Origin: Rubrivivax sp.
Lineage (GTDB): Bacteria; Pseudomonadota; Gammaproteobacteria; Burkholderiales; Burkholderiaceae_C
Direction of reading: 5' to 3'
NCBI GenBank assembly: GCA_027483705.1
Contig: JAIXTY010000018.1
Coordinates: 1 to 35,703, forward strand
Length of the DNA: 35,703 nucleotides
Part shown: positions 35,042 to 35,703 of the stretch, one piece after another
How positions within the stretch are numbered: position 1 is the stretch's first letter
How the letters are laid out: each line of letters starts with the position of its first letter
Notes under the pieces: model-generated
Database searches by the model: none
Seen by the model: the letters and a program-made list of their open reading frames with translations, nothing else
Told to the model about the DNA's origin: nothing
Position numbers and translations under genes: made by a program

Positions 35042-35703
35042 ATGGACAGCGCCCGCGCCCCCTTCGGCCGCCTGCTGCGCCAGGGCCGGCAACGCGCCGG
35101 GCTGTCGCAGCTGACGCTGGCGCTGCAGGCCGAGGTGTCGACACGGCACCTCAGCTGGCTCGAGACCGGGCGCGCGCAGCCGAGCCGCGCCATGGTCCTG
35201 CGCCTGGCCGAGCGCCTGGGCGTGCCGCTGCGCGAGCGCAACGCCTGGCTGCAGGCCGCTGGCTACGCGCCGCTCTATGCCGAGCGCACGCTGGCCGACC
35301 CCGCGCTGGCCCCGGCCCGCGCAGCGCTGGAGCGGCTGCTGGCGGCACACGAGCCCTGGCCCGCGCTGGCCGTCGACCGCCACTGGCACCTGGTCGCGCA
35401 CAACCGCCCGGTGGCGCTGCTGCTGGCGGCCGTGGCGCCGGCCCTGCGCGAACCGCCGGTGAACGTGCTGCGCCTGTCGCTGCACCCGCAGGGGCTCGCG
35501 CCGATGATCGAGAACGTCCCGGGCTGGCGCGAACACGTGCTGGCGAGGCTGGCGCGGCAGGCCGCCGCCAGCGGCGACCCGGTGCTGCGCGCATTGCTGG
35601 CCGAGCTGTCGGCACTGCCGCTGCCGCCCGGCGCCGCCCCGGCCGCCGAGCCGCTGGACGACGCCGTGGCCGTGCCGCTGGCACTGGCCACGCCCTGGGG
35701 CCG
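35042..35703 (+). CDS. XRE-family regulator with MmyB-like ligand domain (cut by window end)
   Basis: The first 220 residues of a helix-turn-helix regulator; the rest lies beyond the window. Residues ~8-65 are an XRE domain (FGRLLRQGRQRAGLSQLTLALQAEVSTRHLSWLETGRAQPSRAMVLRLAERLGVPLRERNAWL). From ~75 the MmyB-type ligand-binding domain follows, with ALAVDRHWHLVAHNRPVALLL and VNVLRLSLHPQGLAPMIENVPGWREHVLARL. The group is thought to bind small molecules, with some members linked to antibiotic or fatty-acid signals. It begins 20 bases after the Urc4 stop, so it may be the local regulator of the uracil-catabolism genes. No Shine-Dalgarno is clear before the ATG. Confidence 0.88.
   Translation, partial: MDSARAPFGRLLRQGRQRAGLSQLTLALQAEVSTRHLSWLETGRAQPSRAMVLRLAERLGVPLRERNAWLQAAGYAPLYAERTLADPALAPARAALERLLAAHEPWPALAVDRHWHLVAHNRPVALLLAAVAPALREPPVNVLRLSLHPQGLAPMIENVPGWREHVLARLARQAAASGDPVLRALLAELSALPLPPGAAPAAEPLDDAVAVPLALATPWG

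Overview
The window is about 35 kb of very GC-rich DNA (roughly 70 percent or more by eye). From about position 650 onward it looks like one stretch of a betaproteobacterial chromosome of the Burkholderiales type (Rubrivivax, Leptothrix or Ideonella-like). That placement is inferred from base composition, dense packing with many ATGA or TGATG overlaps, and gene families; no search was possible. The first ~650 bases do not belong with the rest. They are the middle of an alphaproteobacterial-looking aspartate kinase on the minus strand, with visibly lower GC, which breaks off inside the gene exactly where the C-terminal part of a catalase-peroxidase gene begins on the plus strand. This is most simply an assembly or library chimera.

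Layout: (1) 648-6751, plus strand: katG remnant, a COG3687-type metal-dependent hydrolase, a soluble triple-PAS histidine kinase, a PanE-like reductase and a cyclic-nucleotide-binding/patatin fusion. (2) 6759-10435, minus strand: a DUF3667 zinc-ribbon membrane protein, a probable 33-residue protein, a large lipoprotein and a GlxA-type AraC regulator. (3) 10533-12301, plus strand: a DJ-1/PfpI protein and a class III aminotransferase, divergent from that regulator. (4) 12327-12839, minus strand: a small lipoprotein. (5) 12907-19837, plus strand: a six-gene operon with an AcuI-type reductase, a flavin monooxygenase/old-yellow-enzyme fusion of the 2-aminobenzoyl-CoA (or salicylyl-CoA) type, a crotonase, an acyl-CoA dehydrogenase, a RidA-family protein and glutaryl-CoA dehydrogenase. 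(6) 19937-22291, plus strand: a membrane hybrid histidine kinase. (7) 22317-27775, minus strand: a TonB-dependent receptor, a BMP-family binding protein, an OpuB/OpuC-like binding-protein/permease fusion and lipB, all overlapping. (8) 27944-31734, plus strand: a phytanoyl-CoA dioxygenase-like protein overlapping a 977-residue cyclase-homology/ATPase/TPR protein. (9) 31777-32181, minus strand: a small secreted protein. (10) 32378 to the end, plus strand: the uracil-catabolism pair Urc1-like and Urc4 (DUF1688), then an XRE/MmyB regulator cut by the window end.

The most coherent biology is the aromatic acyl-CoA operon. A monooxygenase/reductase would dearomatise an aryl-CoA without ring-cleaving dioxygenases, and the alicyclic product would go through beta-oxidation-like steps. 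A RidA protein there makes chemical sense if the substrate is 2-aminobenzoyl-CoA, because the product carries an enamine. The Urc1/Urc4 pair points to the little-studied URC route of uracil degradation, whose central chemistry remains poorly defined. The dioxygenase/cyclase-ATPase-TPR pair and the receptor/BMP/OpuB set are the other places where the gene combination is unusual. I saw no CRISPR array, tRNA, rRNA, transposase or phage gene, and no stretch over 300 bases without a gene.
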